A stretch of DNA of 64,000 nt from Rugalucina vietnamica (lineage: Eukaryota > Mollusca > Bivalvia > Lucinida > Lucinidae): positions 61,927,226 to 61,991,225 of the forward strand of contig OZ024871.1 in the NCBI GenBank assembly GCA_964017185.1, in the 5' to 3' direction. Shown piece by piece: positions 21,700 to 32,896 of the stretch. How positions within the stretch are numbered: the stretch's first letter is position 1; each line of letters begins with the position of its first letter. A program made the translations under genes and the position numbers. The notes beneath the pieces are model-generated. The model was not told the DNA's origin and did no database searches. It saw only the letters and a list, made by a program, of their open reading frames with translations.

Positions 21700-23447
21700 A
21701 TAACTAGAAAATGTGTTTATGAAACACTATGCCCCCACCTGGGAAGTCACTTTCAAGATGTAAAAATGTCCAAAACATTGTCAAAAAGTGACAAAAATTA
21801 ATCTGAGGAGTATATCCCAACCACATGCATATCTTCAAAGCATGGTCACAATGTCTGCAAAGTTTCAAAAGCATCGGTATTAAATTGTAGGAGGAGTTGC
21901 GCACACAATGTACCCTCTATCCATTCACTAAAATGCCCGAAAAAAATGACTAAGTTCAAATTGTGAAAAAAATGACAAAAAATAATCCAAGGATTATATC
22001 CAAACCACATGCATATCTTCAAACCATGCCCATAACACATGTAAAGTTTTAAATGAATTGGCATGAAACTGTAGGAGTTGCGCACACAAGGTACCCACTG
22101 CCCATTCACTATCATTGTGAAAATGCTCGAAAAATGGCTAAGTTCAAATTGCGAAAAAAGTGACAAAAATTAATTTGAGGATTATATCCAAACCACATGC
22201 ATATCTTTAAAGCATGGTCACAACATGTGTAAAGTTTCAAGAGAATCGGAATAAAACTGTAGGAGAAGTTGCGCACACAAGGTACCCACTATCTATTCAC
22301 ATTATCAAGAATCAAGAATTAATAAGAGCTGTCGCAGGACGGCGTAGCTCGCCTGACTTATCAAAATCTATGACTCATGACCTTAACCTCAAGGCCGCTC
22401 TGGTGGGTTGTGATGGTACAGCATAAAATTTCAGACCAATATCCACAAACATGCAAAGTTTCAACTTGATCCAAAAAAATGCTTAAAAAATGACAAAGTC
22501 ACTGGAGCATGAAATATAGGTCAAGGTCAGTAGGTCAATGTGGGTCCAATTCGGGACATCAAGGAGAAGCCACATGCAAGGTTTGATGGTTGTAGGCTTT
22601 ATAGTTGATGAGATATTAAGGGTTGGCTTAGAAAATGACAAAGTCACTGGAGCATGAAATATAGGTCAAGGTCAGTAGGTCAATGTGGGTGCCCAGTCGG
22701 GACATCGGGGAGAAGCCATATGCAAGGTTTGATGGTTGTAGGCTTTATAGTTGATGAGATATTAAGGGTTGGCTTAAAAAATGACAGTCACTGGAGCATG
22801 AAATATAGGTCAAGGTCAATAGGTCAATGTGGGTGCCAAGTCGGGACATCGAGGAGAAGCCATATGCAAGTTTTGATGGTTGTAGGCTTTATAGTTGATG
22901 AGATATTAAGAGTTGGCTTAAAAATGACAAAGTCACTGGAGCATGAAATATAGGTCAAGGTCAGTAGGTCAATGTGGGTGCCTAGTCGGGACATCGAGGA
23001 GAAGCCTTATGTAAGGTTTGACAGTTCTAGGCTTTACAGTTGATGAGAAACTAACACAGCATCTGAGCATTGTGCAAAGGTGTTCTAGATATTGAGCTCT
23101 AACCCCGCCCCCAGGCATGACCCCACGGGTCCCTTCACACTAAATCACAGAAGACCCTCATATGCAGCATTGTTCCAAATATGAATGGTTTCTGGTCAGT
23201 GACTATCAAGATATAATAATTTTAAAAACTTTAACCGAAAGTGTGACGTGGACGCGGACGCGGACACGGACGCGGACGTACACGTAAACGCGGACGACCG
23301 AGGTGACAACAATAGCTCTGTGCACTTCGTGCAGGCGAGCTAAAAAGGGAAATAACTGTAAAACACAGACAGACAGACAGACTGACTGCACTGCACTGAC
23401 AGACCAAACCAATATGCCCCTTCAACTTCTTCCGAAGTTGGGGGCAT
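21700..23447 (-). mobile_element. HINE2: tandem-core element, split by HINE-B
   Basis: The left edge is CTAGAAAATGTG with a hairpin GTGTTT-CATA-AACAC, like the CTAG end of HINE1. Three ~188-bp units follow (GTTGCGCACACAAGGTACC, CCACATGCATATCTTC). After HINE-B the element resumes at about 23344 with a GACA microsatellite (23367-23395) and ends in a hairpin (TGCCCCTTCAACTTC / GAAGTTGGGGGCA). It has the same plan as HINE1 but a different core. Confidence 0.6.
22308..23343. mobile_element. HINE-B nested in HINE2
   Basis: It is bounded by GTAGCTCGCCTGAC on the left and GTGCAGGCGAGCTA on the right. It has four ~145-bp units starting at 22492, 22637, 22783 and 22926 (GTCACTGGAGCATGAAATA), then a different tract and a GCGGAC-rich microsatellite (23247-23300). 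The outer element HINE2 resumes after it. Confidence 0.6.
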
Positions 23448-23533
23448 AAAAATTTATTTCTCGCAGCCCACATTTCTCCTATTCCACATTTTACTACATT
23501 ACAACTTCACTTCTGGAATCGACAAAAAGAAGA

Positions 23534-23573
23534 ATGGCCGTAGAAATATATTCATTCTTTGCAAATGTGCCGG
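23534..23573 (+). CDS. Weak candidate first exon
   Basis: ATG in context AAGAAGAATGG opens MAVEIYSFFANVP and ends before GTGAGAG, a strong donor. A good acceptor (TTTCTGTTTCATTATCAG) at 23789 would continue the frame for about 30 codons (EKFSEVCSWFVKICN) to a stop. The peptide is short and unknown; chance is a real alternative. Confidence 0.2.
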
Positions 23574-23929
23574 GTGAGAGAAATATACCTCAGGTTCGCA
23601 CCAACAGAAGGACTTGTTGTTTTGTATACTGCCTCTTTATTTACTCTTCTTTCAGTTTGTCGTTTAGGTTGTTTGAAAAAAGCCGTAGAGAAAGGTTTTC
23701 TGATGAAACCGCTTGTACAAACATAAAATGCAACTATTCAATCTTCAATTTGTATAACCTTTTAATGTAGTTTTCTGTTTCATTATCAGAAAAATTTTCT
23801 GAAGTGTGTTCATGGTTTGTTAAGATCTGTAATTTATCTATCAACACCTACTCTGACAAGAGAGAGTGTTTTAGGTTATGATACAGAGTATAATCTAAAC
23901 TTATATTAGAACTGGATATTCCATCCCCC

Positions 23930-24950
23930 AAAATAGATTAGTCATGGTTTCATATTTCAAAACATTCGGCCTAGTTTTCTTCTGTGGCACAGGAGTATCT
24001 TGGGATTGATCATAAAAGATGCGCATGAAAACTTTAGATTTGGCTTCAATAGCATAGTTAACATTTTAAGATCAGCAATGAAATTACTTATTAATATAAA
24101 ATGTGGATTAAGGCTTGAGATGGGTGTTATCAGTAAATATGAGAAAGTATGGTGAGGACGCATTGTAATGAATTTCTTAAGGACTGGTATTATATACAAT
24201 GTTTGTCTAAATAATACAAACGCTGGGAAGATTTTCTAACTTTTGAAAGCAGACTATAATCAAGGTATGGCGAGGAAATAATTATAAGCGTCCGCAAGAT
24301 TATTACTACTGTTACGTGCAAAATAAAATGAGTTTTAATAGAGAAAAAATCAATTAAGAATCATACAAGAGTATGTATGTAACTTTATACAAAGCGCCCC
24401 GATTGTCAATGTTCTATCTTTCAATCTATAATCCAAAGAATTGGTATGGTGAAACTAGGTCTTTGCGGTTTGCTTTGTTCAGATGGTCTTTCATTATTTA
24501 ATTATTAATATAAAGTTTTTAACCTCCCCTTTCTTGACCCCGTCGTTTTATTGAAAAAGGCTAAGAAACGTTTTAATAGGGTTAATCAAGACTCAGTGTC
24601 GAAGAGGCAATCATGCACAAGTACATCAAACCATTGTCAGACGAGAACAGTAACGCCGGAGATACAATAGAAGAAGGTATAGGTATGAAATCGCATCTAT
24701 TTTATTTATTGGAAATTTCAAAGTACATACATATGTACCAAAGGCTGGAACAATCCAAAACAATGCTGTCATCTGGTTTGCGAAATTATCAGAGCAAATT
24801 TAAGGCCAGCAGATTCCTTAAAATTAAAGTGTCTGTTTATATGATTATACTATAGGCTGTCTGTGTACAAACCGCGGACTGTTTTCATAAATCAGAAACC
24901 TAAAGTTTGCTTCCTGGCGTCATCTGTGCTATGGGCACTTTCCATAATCA
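23930..24950. other. Diverged duplicate of 39.55-39.9 and 42.29-42.56 kb
   Basis: 24000-24340 matches 39560-39880 (ACATTTTAAGATCAGCAAT, TTCTAACTTTTGAAAGCAG). 24720-24940 matches 42290-42500 (AAGGCCAGCAG, AAAGTTTGCTTC, TTGGCGTCAT-like text). An exon-like ORF at 24613 (MHKYIKPLSDENSNAGD, possible donor GTATAG at 24677) is not kept in the second copy. Confidence 0.55.
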
Positions 24951-25141
24951 AATATTGCAAATATTAGGTAATCTTGGGACAAAGAATATTATTAAGTAAA
25001 GCATTGATATTGTACAAACAAATTCGGACATCACCTCCTTTGATACATTAACATAATTAGTAATAGGAGATAGCTTGAATGAACTGGCAGGATGCTTTAT
25101 CGACGTTTTCTTCTTCATCGACGTTTGCATAATAAACACCG

Positions 25142-25144
<3 letters not shown>

Positions 25145-25185
<41 letters not shown>
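25145..25185. repeat. (TG)n microsatellite
   Basis: About 20 TG units. The corresponding place at 42.6 kb has a CG/TG tract. Confidence 0.9.
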
Positions 25186-25186
<1 letters not shown>

Positions 25187-25261
25187 CATTGATAAATACG
25201 AAGTGATGGTTTATACCGTACCCATCATAAAAGAACCTTTGAATGTTTTGAATTGTTAAGG

Positions 25262-26312
25262 ATCAGTCAGACCAGAGAACGGGTTCCAACGGATGCCGAA
25301 CGGATGCCGAACGGACAGAAAATATGCAAAAAATACTTGTCCGTTGATATCCGTTCCCAAAAGTCGTCTCGAGGGCGGTGAAGACCATCGCGGAAGATTT
25401 CAGGAACGTGTAAACCGGACGAGAACCGCATTTGTAATGGACAAGGAACGGTTAACCAACGGACAGAACGGACAAGGAACGTTTAACTAACGGATATTAC
25501 CGGATGAGGAACGGATGTATACCGGACAGAACGAACATGAACCGCACGAGAAACGGGCAAAACGGTCGTCTAACGGTTAACGAACGTGTTTAAACGGTCA
25601 CGTGACGGATGAAACGGATATAAATACTCAGGCAAGACTGGCCAGTTCATGCTCATCAATACTGACCCCAAGCAGGTCTATCTCAGCCTGGATCGGCGCT
25701 GCTTGGCACTCAAGGCCGGCTCTTACACGACAGTCCATTGCACTAATATTTTATTCAACTAATATTCTATATTCCTGAATGTCCTAACACACAAAGTGAT
25801 AGAAATAAAATGAGTGTAGGATTGGGCAAGTCGCATCTTTTAAGATTGAGGTAATTGGTTCGATCACATGAAACAGAGCTTATATTCGTTACTTGAACGT
25901 TCCCTGTCCGTTGTTGTCCGTTTAGCAAACGGTCCCCGTCCGTTCCAGACCGTTTTAACCGTTACATGTCCGTTAGTCGTCCGTTGGCCACCACTTTTGA
26001 CCTGACGCAAACGGGTATCTACCGGATGACTACCGAATGTAGAACGGATAAGTACCGGGCAAACCGGATACCAACGCACAGCTAACGGACAACCAACGGA
26101 CGCCCAACGGATTCATTTATCCGGTCTAACCCGTTGGAACCCGTTCCAAGTTTTGAACATGCACAAAACTTGTCAACGGACACCAACGGGTAAAACGGAC
26201 ATCAACGGACACGGAACGGGTTCACCGGATAAGGAACGGATGCCAACGGACACCAACGGACACCAACGGACTTAACCCGTTTGACGTCCGTTCGCCTGGT
26301 GTGACTGATACA
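25262..26312. mobile_element. TIR element packed with AACGG-type repeats
   Basis: The ends are inverted: ATCAGTCAGACCAGAGAACG on the left and CGTTCGCCTGGTGTGACTGAT on the right, about 85% complementary. Between them dozens of degenerate 9-12-bp motifs of the type AACGGACACC, in both orientations, surround a small unique middle (about 25640-25860). Short repeats inside TIRs are typical of transposase-binding subterminal arrays in DNA transposons. The core YAACGG also matches animal Myb sites. No transposase frame, so non-autonomous. The superfamily is unknown. Confidence 0.6.
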
Positions 26313-27643
26313 TAAATGTAAAAATACTTAAAATTATATACGAAATATAGTGGTAAAACATTGTGGAAGCTTCATCCCCGAAAGGTGACCCATAGACAAC
26401 TATTAATTAATGCGATATTTTTGGACATACATGCCGTACATTAGAGGCACATTGCCTTTAATAGACACCAAAGAAACAGAATATATCTACGAATGCATGG
26501 TAAGGAAGCTATACCGTTTTTCGCACGAACAGTTAAATATCAATAAAAAGCAGTCATCAGTACTGATGTTTTCTAGCAGCTGTAATAGCAATTGGAAATA
26601 ATCTTTTAAAAATGTAGAAACACAAACCTGTAAACACTTAAAGTCGAATGAGTCGATTTTATTTTGTGAATAATGATTTTCGTATTTTATAAACGATTGT
26701 TAGTAAAACGAAATGATGCAATTTCCGTTTACCTATTTTTGTAATGGTGCGAAACTGCAATATGCTATTCTTATTTTGCACAATGGTTCAATTACAACTT
26801 TCCACAGTACAATACGCTATGTTTCAACCATATCATATTTCATGTTGAAAAAGCAGAACAGTTATATAAGGTTCAGATACATTCCATCATGTATATTTCT
26901 TTGAAAACATAGTATGACGGAAATCTGAAGCGAACCCTGCGTATACTATTAAACTTTATATGCTATTTACTATTTTAATCGTCGACATCTATCAAATGTG
27001 ACATTTTCATATTTACTTTCCATTGTCTGAAAGAAAACACATATTGTTTCCTGAAACATAATAACACACATAACACATAACATACGAGGGGAAAGCAAAA
27101 AGTTCGTGGACTTTCTTAATAACTCTTATAATTGACGTCTGATTGTTTTCGTATTTTCACAAGTGTAATAATGGTCTACTGTCGACATTCATGTAAAATG
27201 TTATTTGTCGAATCTCATTTTTGATTGGTCAAATTACATCGACAAACACGTGGGGTTTGCTACCCCGGAGCACGCCGTAAAATCTCTGTTTACGTGTTTA
27301 TAAATATAAAAATATTTTAAACAATGCCATTTCTAAATCTCCTTAAATTATGGAAATATTGATAATGATGTTATTCGGCTTGAAATGTGAAATTGCAGTT
27401 CTCGCATTCGAAAGACAACGCTACAGCGACACGTTTTGAAAGACAAGTCTAAGCAAAAAATTTAGTAAAAATGACGTTACTGGTAAATGGCGGAAACTTG
27501 CACATCGATAAAATTTGTGCGAGACTTCCGAATAAAACCTACAGAAGCGTCTGATTTGTTACAAACAGCTAGAGACACATCAGAACTGAAGCATACAACA
27601 GTGTTCAATGATGTGCAAAGTGTTACTCACAACAAAATAGCTG
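26270..27643. repeat. Source copy of recently duplicated block B
   Basis: Direct duplicate of 30883-32256, offset 4613 bp, almost identical (one difference seen, A/T at 27269). The block starts inside the last 43 bp of the AACGG element and stops inside the mariner-like element, so it is a segmental copy and not a transposon unit. The short open frames at 26410 and 26713 recur unchanged in the copy only because the duplication is recent. Confidence 0.85.
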
Positions 27644-28102
27644 TTAAAAACAACAAGTAAGCACAAAAATCTACGCAAACAACTTTAACGTCATGGCATG
27701 CCCCGTATAATCCTAGCGTCTATCGCAGAAATTGTCATAAAAACTAAATGTTTCTAGTGATTCGCCTTAAACTTTCTATTGCAAACCTTCACGGATGGGG
27801 AATAAATATATGAAAATTTGCTTGAAGTCGAATGAGAAATAATGTTTTTATATGAACTTTTAACTTGGCCAGCGTATGCAGAAGCCCGTTGGCAAATGAC
27901 GTTAACGTCTTGGCGTGCTCCGGGTAGCGCTAACACGCATCAAACAAATTGCCATAGAAACGATGCTTATCAAGCGATTTGTCTGAAACTTTCTATGCTT
28001 GTTTGCATTAAATTGATCGCAAACATACGATAATTTCAGAGAAATCGCATATATACTTTTGATTTTAATGACAAAGTCCACGAACTTTTTGCTTTCCCCT
28101 CG
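27085..28102 (+). mobile_element. Mariner-like element with perfect 30-bp TIRs
   Basis: Both ends carry CGAGGGGAAAGCAAAAAG followed by TTCGTGGACTT, perfect inverted copies, with TA at each side (27083-84, 28103-04) as expected for Tc1/mariner. At about 27504-27660 a plus-strand frame reads IKFVRDFRIKPTEASDLL and then KHTTVFNDVQ before a stop. This resembles the N-terminal helix-turn-helix of mariner transposases (IKF...KP.E....L....L....VF). The 1-kb length and stops show it is a deleted, inactive copy. Confidence 0.75.
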
Positions 28103-28119
28103 TATATTCTTAGGCATAT

Positions 28120-28794
28120 GGGCCTAGAATTATAATGCTTCCTTAATTCTTAAGGACGACCTTGGCTCAATATTTTCCTTAAAATCGACAAAAGTGCATT
28201 ACAATAGATTTTCTTAGACCTTAACTTGAGGACACGCCCGCCTGGCATTTGGAACTGTTACTTAGATTCTGAGTTCGATACCTATTGGTGTGATTATTTT
28301 TTTTCTTGTCACTTTTTTATTTTTGTTAGTAATACATGTGTACTTTATTATTCGTTTACATTCTTTATCTTTTGTTTTGTTTTCTTGTTTCAAATTTAGT
28401 AATTTTTCGAGTCGTCCTACAGTGAAAATTCACCATTGCCACACACATTCACATACACACGTACAATGAGGTCTGACCAGAGACATATAGGATATGGTCT
28501 GACATAGACTTATCTAGAATACATACTTGGAAATAATCCAAGGACACATGATTTTTATCATTATAGTAGGATCTATATAATGGCGACTGCAAATATAGTT
28601 ATTAAGGTTAGGTTCTTTGGGATGCAGTGAAAACATTCAAAGGGAGTAGTGGGGGCTTTAGTGCACTATTTCGGGTAATGAACCCTCATCAGTGACGCTT
28701 TATAAACCGACACCGAAAGCCAGACAAGGCTATGAAGTTCGATATGTGCGATATTTTTTCTTTCTTTTTATTTTTCTTTGATTTTTCTTTTATT
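28120..28794 (+). repeat. Left arm of compound inverted repeat
   Basis: It starts GGGCCTAGAATTAT and is the inverted match of 32897-33738. It holds a B-box-like GAGTTCGATACC (about 28270) of a tRNA-derived head whose A box is lost here, then unique sequence shared with the other arm up to CTTTTATT at 28794, where HINE3 begins. Confidence 0.8.
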
Positions 28795-30139
28795 ATGTCT
28801 CCCCCCGACAGGGTCGGCAGACATATTGTTTTTCCCCGTGCGTCTGTCTGTCTGTCCGTCCGTCCGTCCGTCTGTCCGTCACAAATCGTGTCCGCTCTAT
28901 AACGTGAAAACCGTTAAAGATTTTTCAATGAAACTTGGTACACTTGTAAACCACGACCAGACGATGTGTCATGCACAAGAACCATAACTCTAGCTTGAGT
29001 CTTTTTGGAGTTATTTCCCTTTGATCATTTTCGATACAATTTCGTGTCCGCTGTATAACTTGAAAACCATTAAAGATTTTTCAATGAAACTTGGTACACT
29101 TGTAGACCACGACAAGACGATCTGTCATGCACAAGAACCATAACTCTGGCTTGAGTATTTTTGGAGTTATTTCCCTTTGATTATTTTCGATACAATTTCG
29201 TGTCCGCTGTATAACTTGAAAACCGTTTAAGATTTTTCAATAAAACTTGGTACACTTATTGAGCATGATCAGACGATATGTCATGCACAAGAACCATAAC
29301 TCTGGCTTGAGTATTTTATGAGTTATTTCCCTTTAGTTATTTTCCATACAATTTCGTGTCCGCTTTATAACTCGAAAATCGTAAGAGTTATTTCAATGAA
29401 ACTTGATACACTTATAAAGCACGATGAGATTACGTGTCGTGTTAAAGAACCATAACTCTTGCTTGCATATCTTTGGAGTAATTTTCCTTTGATTATTTTC
29501 CATACAATTTCGTGTCCACCCTATAACTTGAAAACCGTAAGAGAAATTTCAGTGAAACTTGGTACACTTATAAAGCATGATGAGACGATGTGTCATGCAC
29601 AAGAATTATAACTCTTGCTTTCATATCTTTGGAGTTATTATCTTTTGATTATTTTTCCATACAATTTCATGTCCACTCTATAACTTGAAAACCATAAGAA
29701 ATATTTCAATGAAACTTGGTACACTTATAAAGCACGATGAGATGATGTGTCATGCTAAAGAACCATAACTCTTGCTTGCATATCTTTGGAGTTATTTCCC
29801 TTTGATTATTTTTCATTCAATTTCGTGTCTGCTCTATAACTCAAAAACCATTAGAGATTTTTCAATGAAACATGGTACACTTATAAAGCATGATGCACAA
29901 GAATCATTACTCTTGCTTTCATATCTTTGGAGTTATTTCCCTTTGATTATTTTCCAAACACTTTAGTGCCCCCTCTATAACTTGAAAACCGTAAGAGATA
30001 TTTCAATGAAACTTGGTACATTTATAAAACAGAATGACAGGATATGTGATGCACAAGAACTATAACTCTTGCTTGCATATTTTGGACATGCACGTAGAAG
30101 GGGGGAGACATCAGTTTTCACATAGAAAACAAATTCTAG
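28795..30139 (+). mobile_element. HINE3: same subfamily as HINE1
   Basis: Starts ATGTCTCCCCCCGACAGGG, then a GTCT/GTCC microsatellite (28850-28880), about eight ~160-bp units (CATGCACAAGAACCATAAC, GAAACTTGGTACACTT), and ends with the GTTTTC/GAAAAC hairpin and CTAG at 30136-30139. The 11-bp string TTTCTTTTATT lies directly at both edges (28784-28794, 30140-30150). Confidence 0.7.
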
Positions 30140-30372
30140 TTTCTTTTATTGTTACTCGACAGCTACCTTAAGAAAAGATTTTACTAAGGCTAGACAAAAA
30201 GTGCTCAATGTAAGCATTATTCGCGTTTTGATAATATGTTGATGCACATTATGTAACCTCGCAACGCAACGTACACACGCGATATCACTTTTTTCACTTT
30301 TTTCATGAGTGTCCGCGCGTGCAAGAGTGAGAGTCTTTTTCACTTCCTTTTGTTTTACTTTAACATTACTTT
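30140..30372. other. No gene recognised
   Basis: Spacer between HINE3 and block A. No supported exon or repeat. Confidence 0.4.
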
Positions 30373-30882
30373 TAAACTAAACAGCTCGAAGAAGAAAGAT
30401 AGTACATGTACGATGTGGCTTAACCACCCAGTCAGCAATTTTCAGTCATGTCGGGATATAAGCATTTTTTTAAGATTCAGTTTTACGTCCCTTTCAAGAT
30501 TATTTCAGCTCATATGAGACGGGCCAATCAGTAGGTGGGCGAAAACGGGAGAACCCCGAGAAAACAGATATGGTCATGTCGATGCGTTGGTTCAGTTTTA
30601 CAGAATTTCTACCCACTGACATTTGCGAGATGTGTATAACCACCCAAGTAAACAACTAAATATGCATGGATAGTTTGACAACCACTTTTTCTGGGCAGAC
30701 CCAGACCTACTTTTAGTTAGCAATTAACCAGTCATCGGGTGAGTCAGTTACATGTATAAGCTTAACCTGGAGGTACGAGCAGCCTATCTATTTCTCACGG
30801 CCCCAATGGCCGAGGTCACATAATGAATGTGTCGGGTTGGCGGGACAAGGTTCTTAATCTATGACCAGAGTACGGCAATCAA
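30373..30882. repeat. Block A (copy 1), carrying a minus-strand SINE piece
   Basis: Direct duplicate of 32252-32760 (offset 1879 bp) with almost no change. At about 30475-30560 it contains the SINE central domain in reverse (TTATTTCAGCTCATATGAG, CCAATCAGTAGGTGGG). Confidence 0.85.
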
Positions 30883-32256
30883 ACTTAACCCGTTTGACGT
30901 CCGTTCGCCTGGTGTGACTGATACATAAATGTAAAAATACTTAAAATTATATACGAAATATAGTGGTAAAACATTGTGGAAGCTTCATCCCCGAAAGGTG
31001 ACCCATAGACAACTATTAATTAATGCGATATTTTTGGACATACATGCCGTACATTAGAGGCACATTGCCTTTAATAGACACCAAAGAAACAGAATATATC
31101 TACGAATGCATGGTAAGGAAGCTATACCGTTTTTCGCACGAACAGTTAAATATCAATAAAAAGCAGTCATCAGTACTGATGTTTTCTAGCAGCTGTAATA
31201 GCAATTGGAAATAATCTTTTAAAAATGTAGAAACACAAACCTGTAAACACTTAAAGTCGAATGAGTCGATTTTATTTTGTGAATAATGATTTTCGTATTT
31301 TATAAACGATTGTTAGTAAAACGAAATGATGCAATTTCCGTTTACCTATTTTTGTAATGGTGCGAAACTGCAATATGCTATTCTTATTTTGCACAATGGT
31401 TCAATTACAACTTTCCACAGTACAATACGCTATGTTTCAACCATATCATATTTCATGTTGAAAAAGCAGAACAGTTATATAAGGTTCAGATACATTCCAT
31501 CATGTATATTTCTTTGAAAACATAGTATGACGGAAATCTGAAGCGAACCCTGCGTATACTATTAAACTTTATATGCTATTTACTATTTTAATCGTCGACA
31601 TCTATCAAATGTGACATTTTCATATTTACTTTCCATTGTCTGAAAGAAAACACATATTGTTTCCTGAAACATAATAACACACATAACACATAACATACGA
31701 GGGGAAAGCAAAAAGTTCGTGGACTTTCTTAATAACTCTTATAATTGACGTCTGATTGTTTTCGTATTTTCACAAGTGTAATAATGGTCTACTGTCGACA
31801 TTCATGTAAAATGTTATTTGTCGAATCTCATTTTTGATTGGTCAAATTACATCGACAAACACGTGGGGTTTGCTACCCCGGAGCTCGCCGTAAAATCTCT
31901 GTTTACGTGTTTATAAATATAAAAATATTTTAAACAATGCCATTTCTAAATCTCCTTAAATTATGGAAATATTGATAATGATGTTATTCGGCTTGAAATG
32001 TGAAATTGCAGTTCTCGCATTCGAAAGACAACGCTACAGCGACACGTTTTGAAAGACAAGTCTAAGCAAAAAATTTAGTAAAAATGACGTTACTGGTAAA
32101 TGGCGGAAACTTGCACATCGATAAAATTTGTGCGAGACTTCCGAATAAAACCTACAGAAGCGTCTGATTTGTTACAAACAGCTAGAGACACATCAGAACT
32201 GAAGCATACAACAGTGTTCAATGATGTGCAAAGTGTTACTCACAACAAAATAAACT
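30883..32256. repeat. Derived copy of block B
   Basis: Copy of 26270-27643 placed between blocks A and A'. It begins with a cut-off 43-bp end of the AACGG element and ends with a cut-off left half of the mariner-like element (its left TIR at about 31696-31728, right TIR absent). Those truncations show that this copy is the derived one. Confidence 0.85.
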
Positions 32257-32760
32257 AAACAGCTCGAAGAAGAAAGATAGTACATGTACGATGTGGCTTA
32301 ACCACCCAGTCAGCAATTTTCAGTCATGTCGGGATATAAGCATTTTTTTAAGATTCAGTTTTACGTCCCTTTCAAGATTATTTCAGCTCATATGAGACGG
32401 GCCAATCAGTAGGTGGGCGAAAACGGGAGAACCCCGAGAAAACAGATATGGTCATGTCGATGCGTTGGTTCAGTTTTACAGAATTTCTACCCACTGACAT
32501 TTGCGAGATGTGTATAACCACCCAAGTAAACAACTAAATATGCATGGATAGTTTGACAACCACTTTTTCTGGGCAGACCCAGACCTACTTTAAGTTAGCA
32601 ATTAACCAGTCATCGGGTGAGTCAGTTACATGTATAAGCTTAACCTGGAGGTACGAGCAGCCTATCTATTTCTCACGGCCCCAATGGCCGAGGTCACATA
32701 ATGAATGTGTCGGGTTGGCGGGACAAGGTTCTTAATCTATGACCAGAGTACGGCAATCAA
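32252..32760. repeat. Block A' (copy 2)
   Basis: Second copy of block A including the reversed SINE domain (about 32355-32440). The junction with block B shares only about two bases of microhomology. Confidence 0.85.
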
Positions 32761-32896
32761 TTCAATCGCGCTCCCAGGGCGCGCTTACTGAAAATCACCG
32801 TTGCAAAATAAAAAATATGTGAAAATGCATAAAATTATACATTTTCTCGCTTCTTTGCACCAGCCTGTGAACATGCACACGTGATTGGTGGTTGGG

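Noticed and set aside
22492-23050. CRISPR-like array
   Set aside because: Units of ~145 bp are repeated along their entire length with no unique spacers, in a eukaryotic tandem-core element.
25864-26079. 71-codon minus-strand frame
   Set aside because: It lies inside the AACGG repeat array and is low-complexity coding of that motif.
26410-26904. Two 63-codon frames kept identically at 31023-31517
   Set aside because: Identity comes from the recent block B duplication, not selection; the older duplicate at 42.7 kb does not keep them.
30373-32760. LTR retrotransposon (A as LTR, B as interior)
   Set aside because: B is a copy of local DNA cut inside two other elements, has no gag/pol, and A lacks TG...CA ends and a target duplication.
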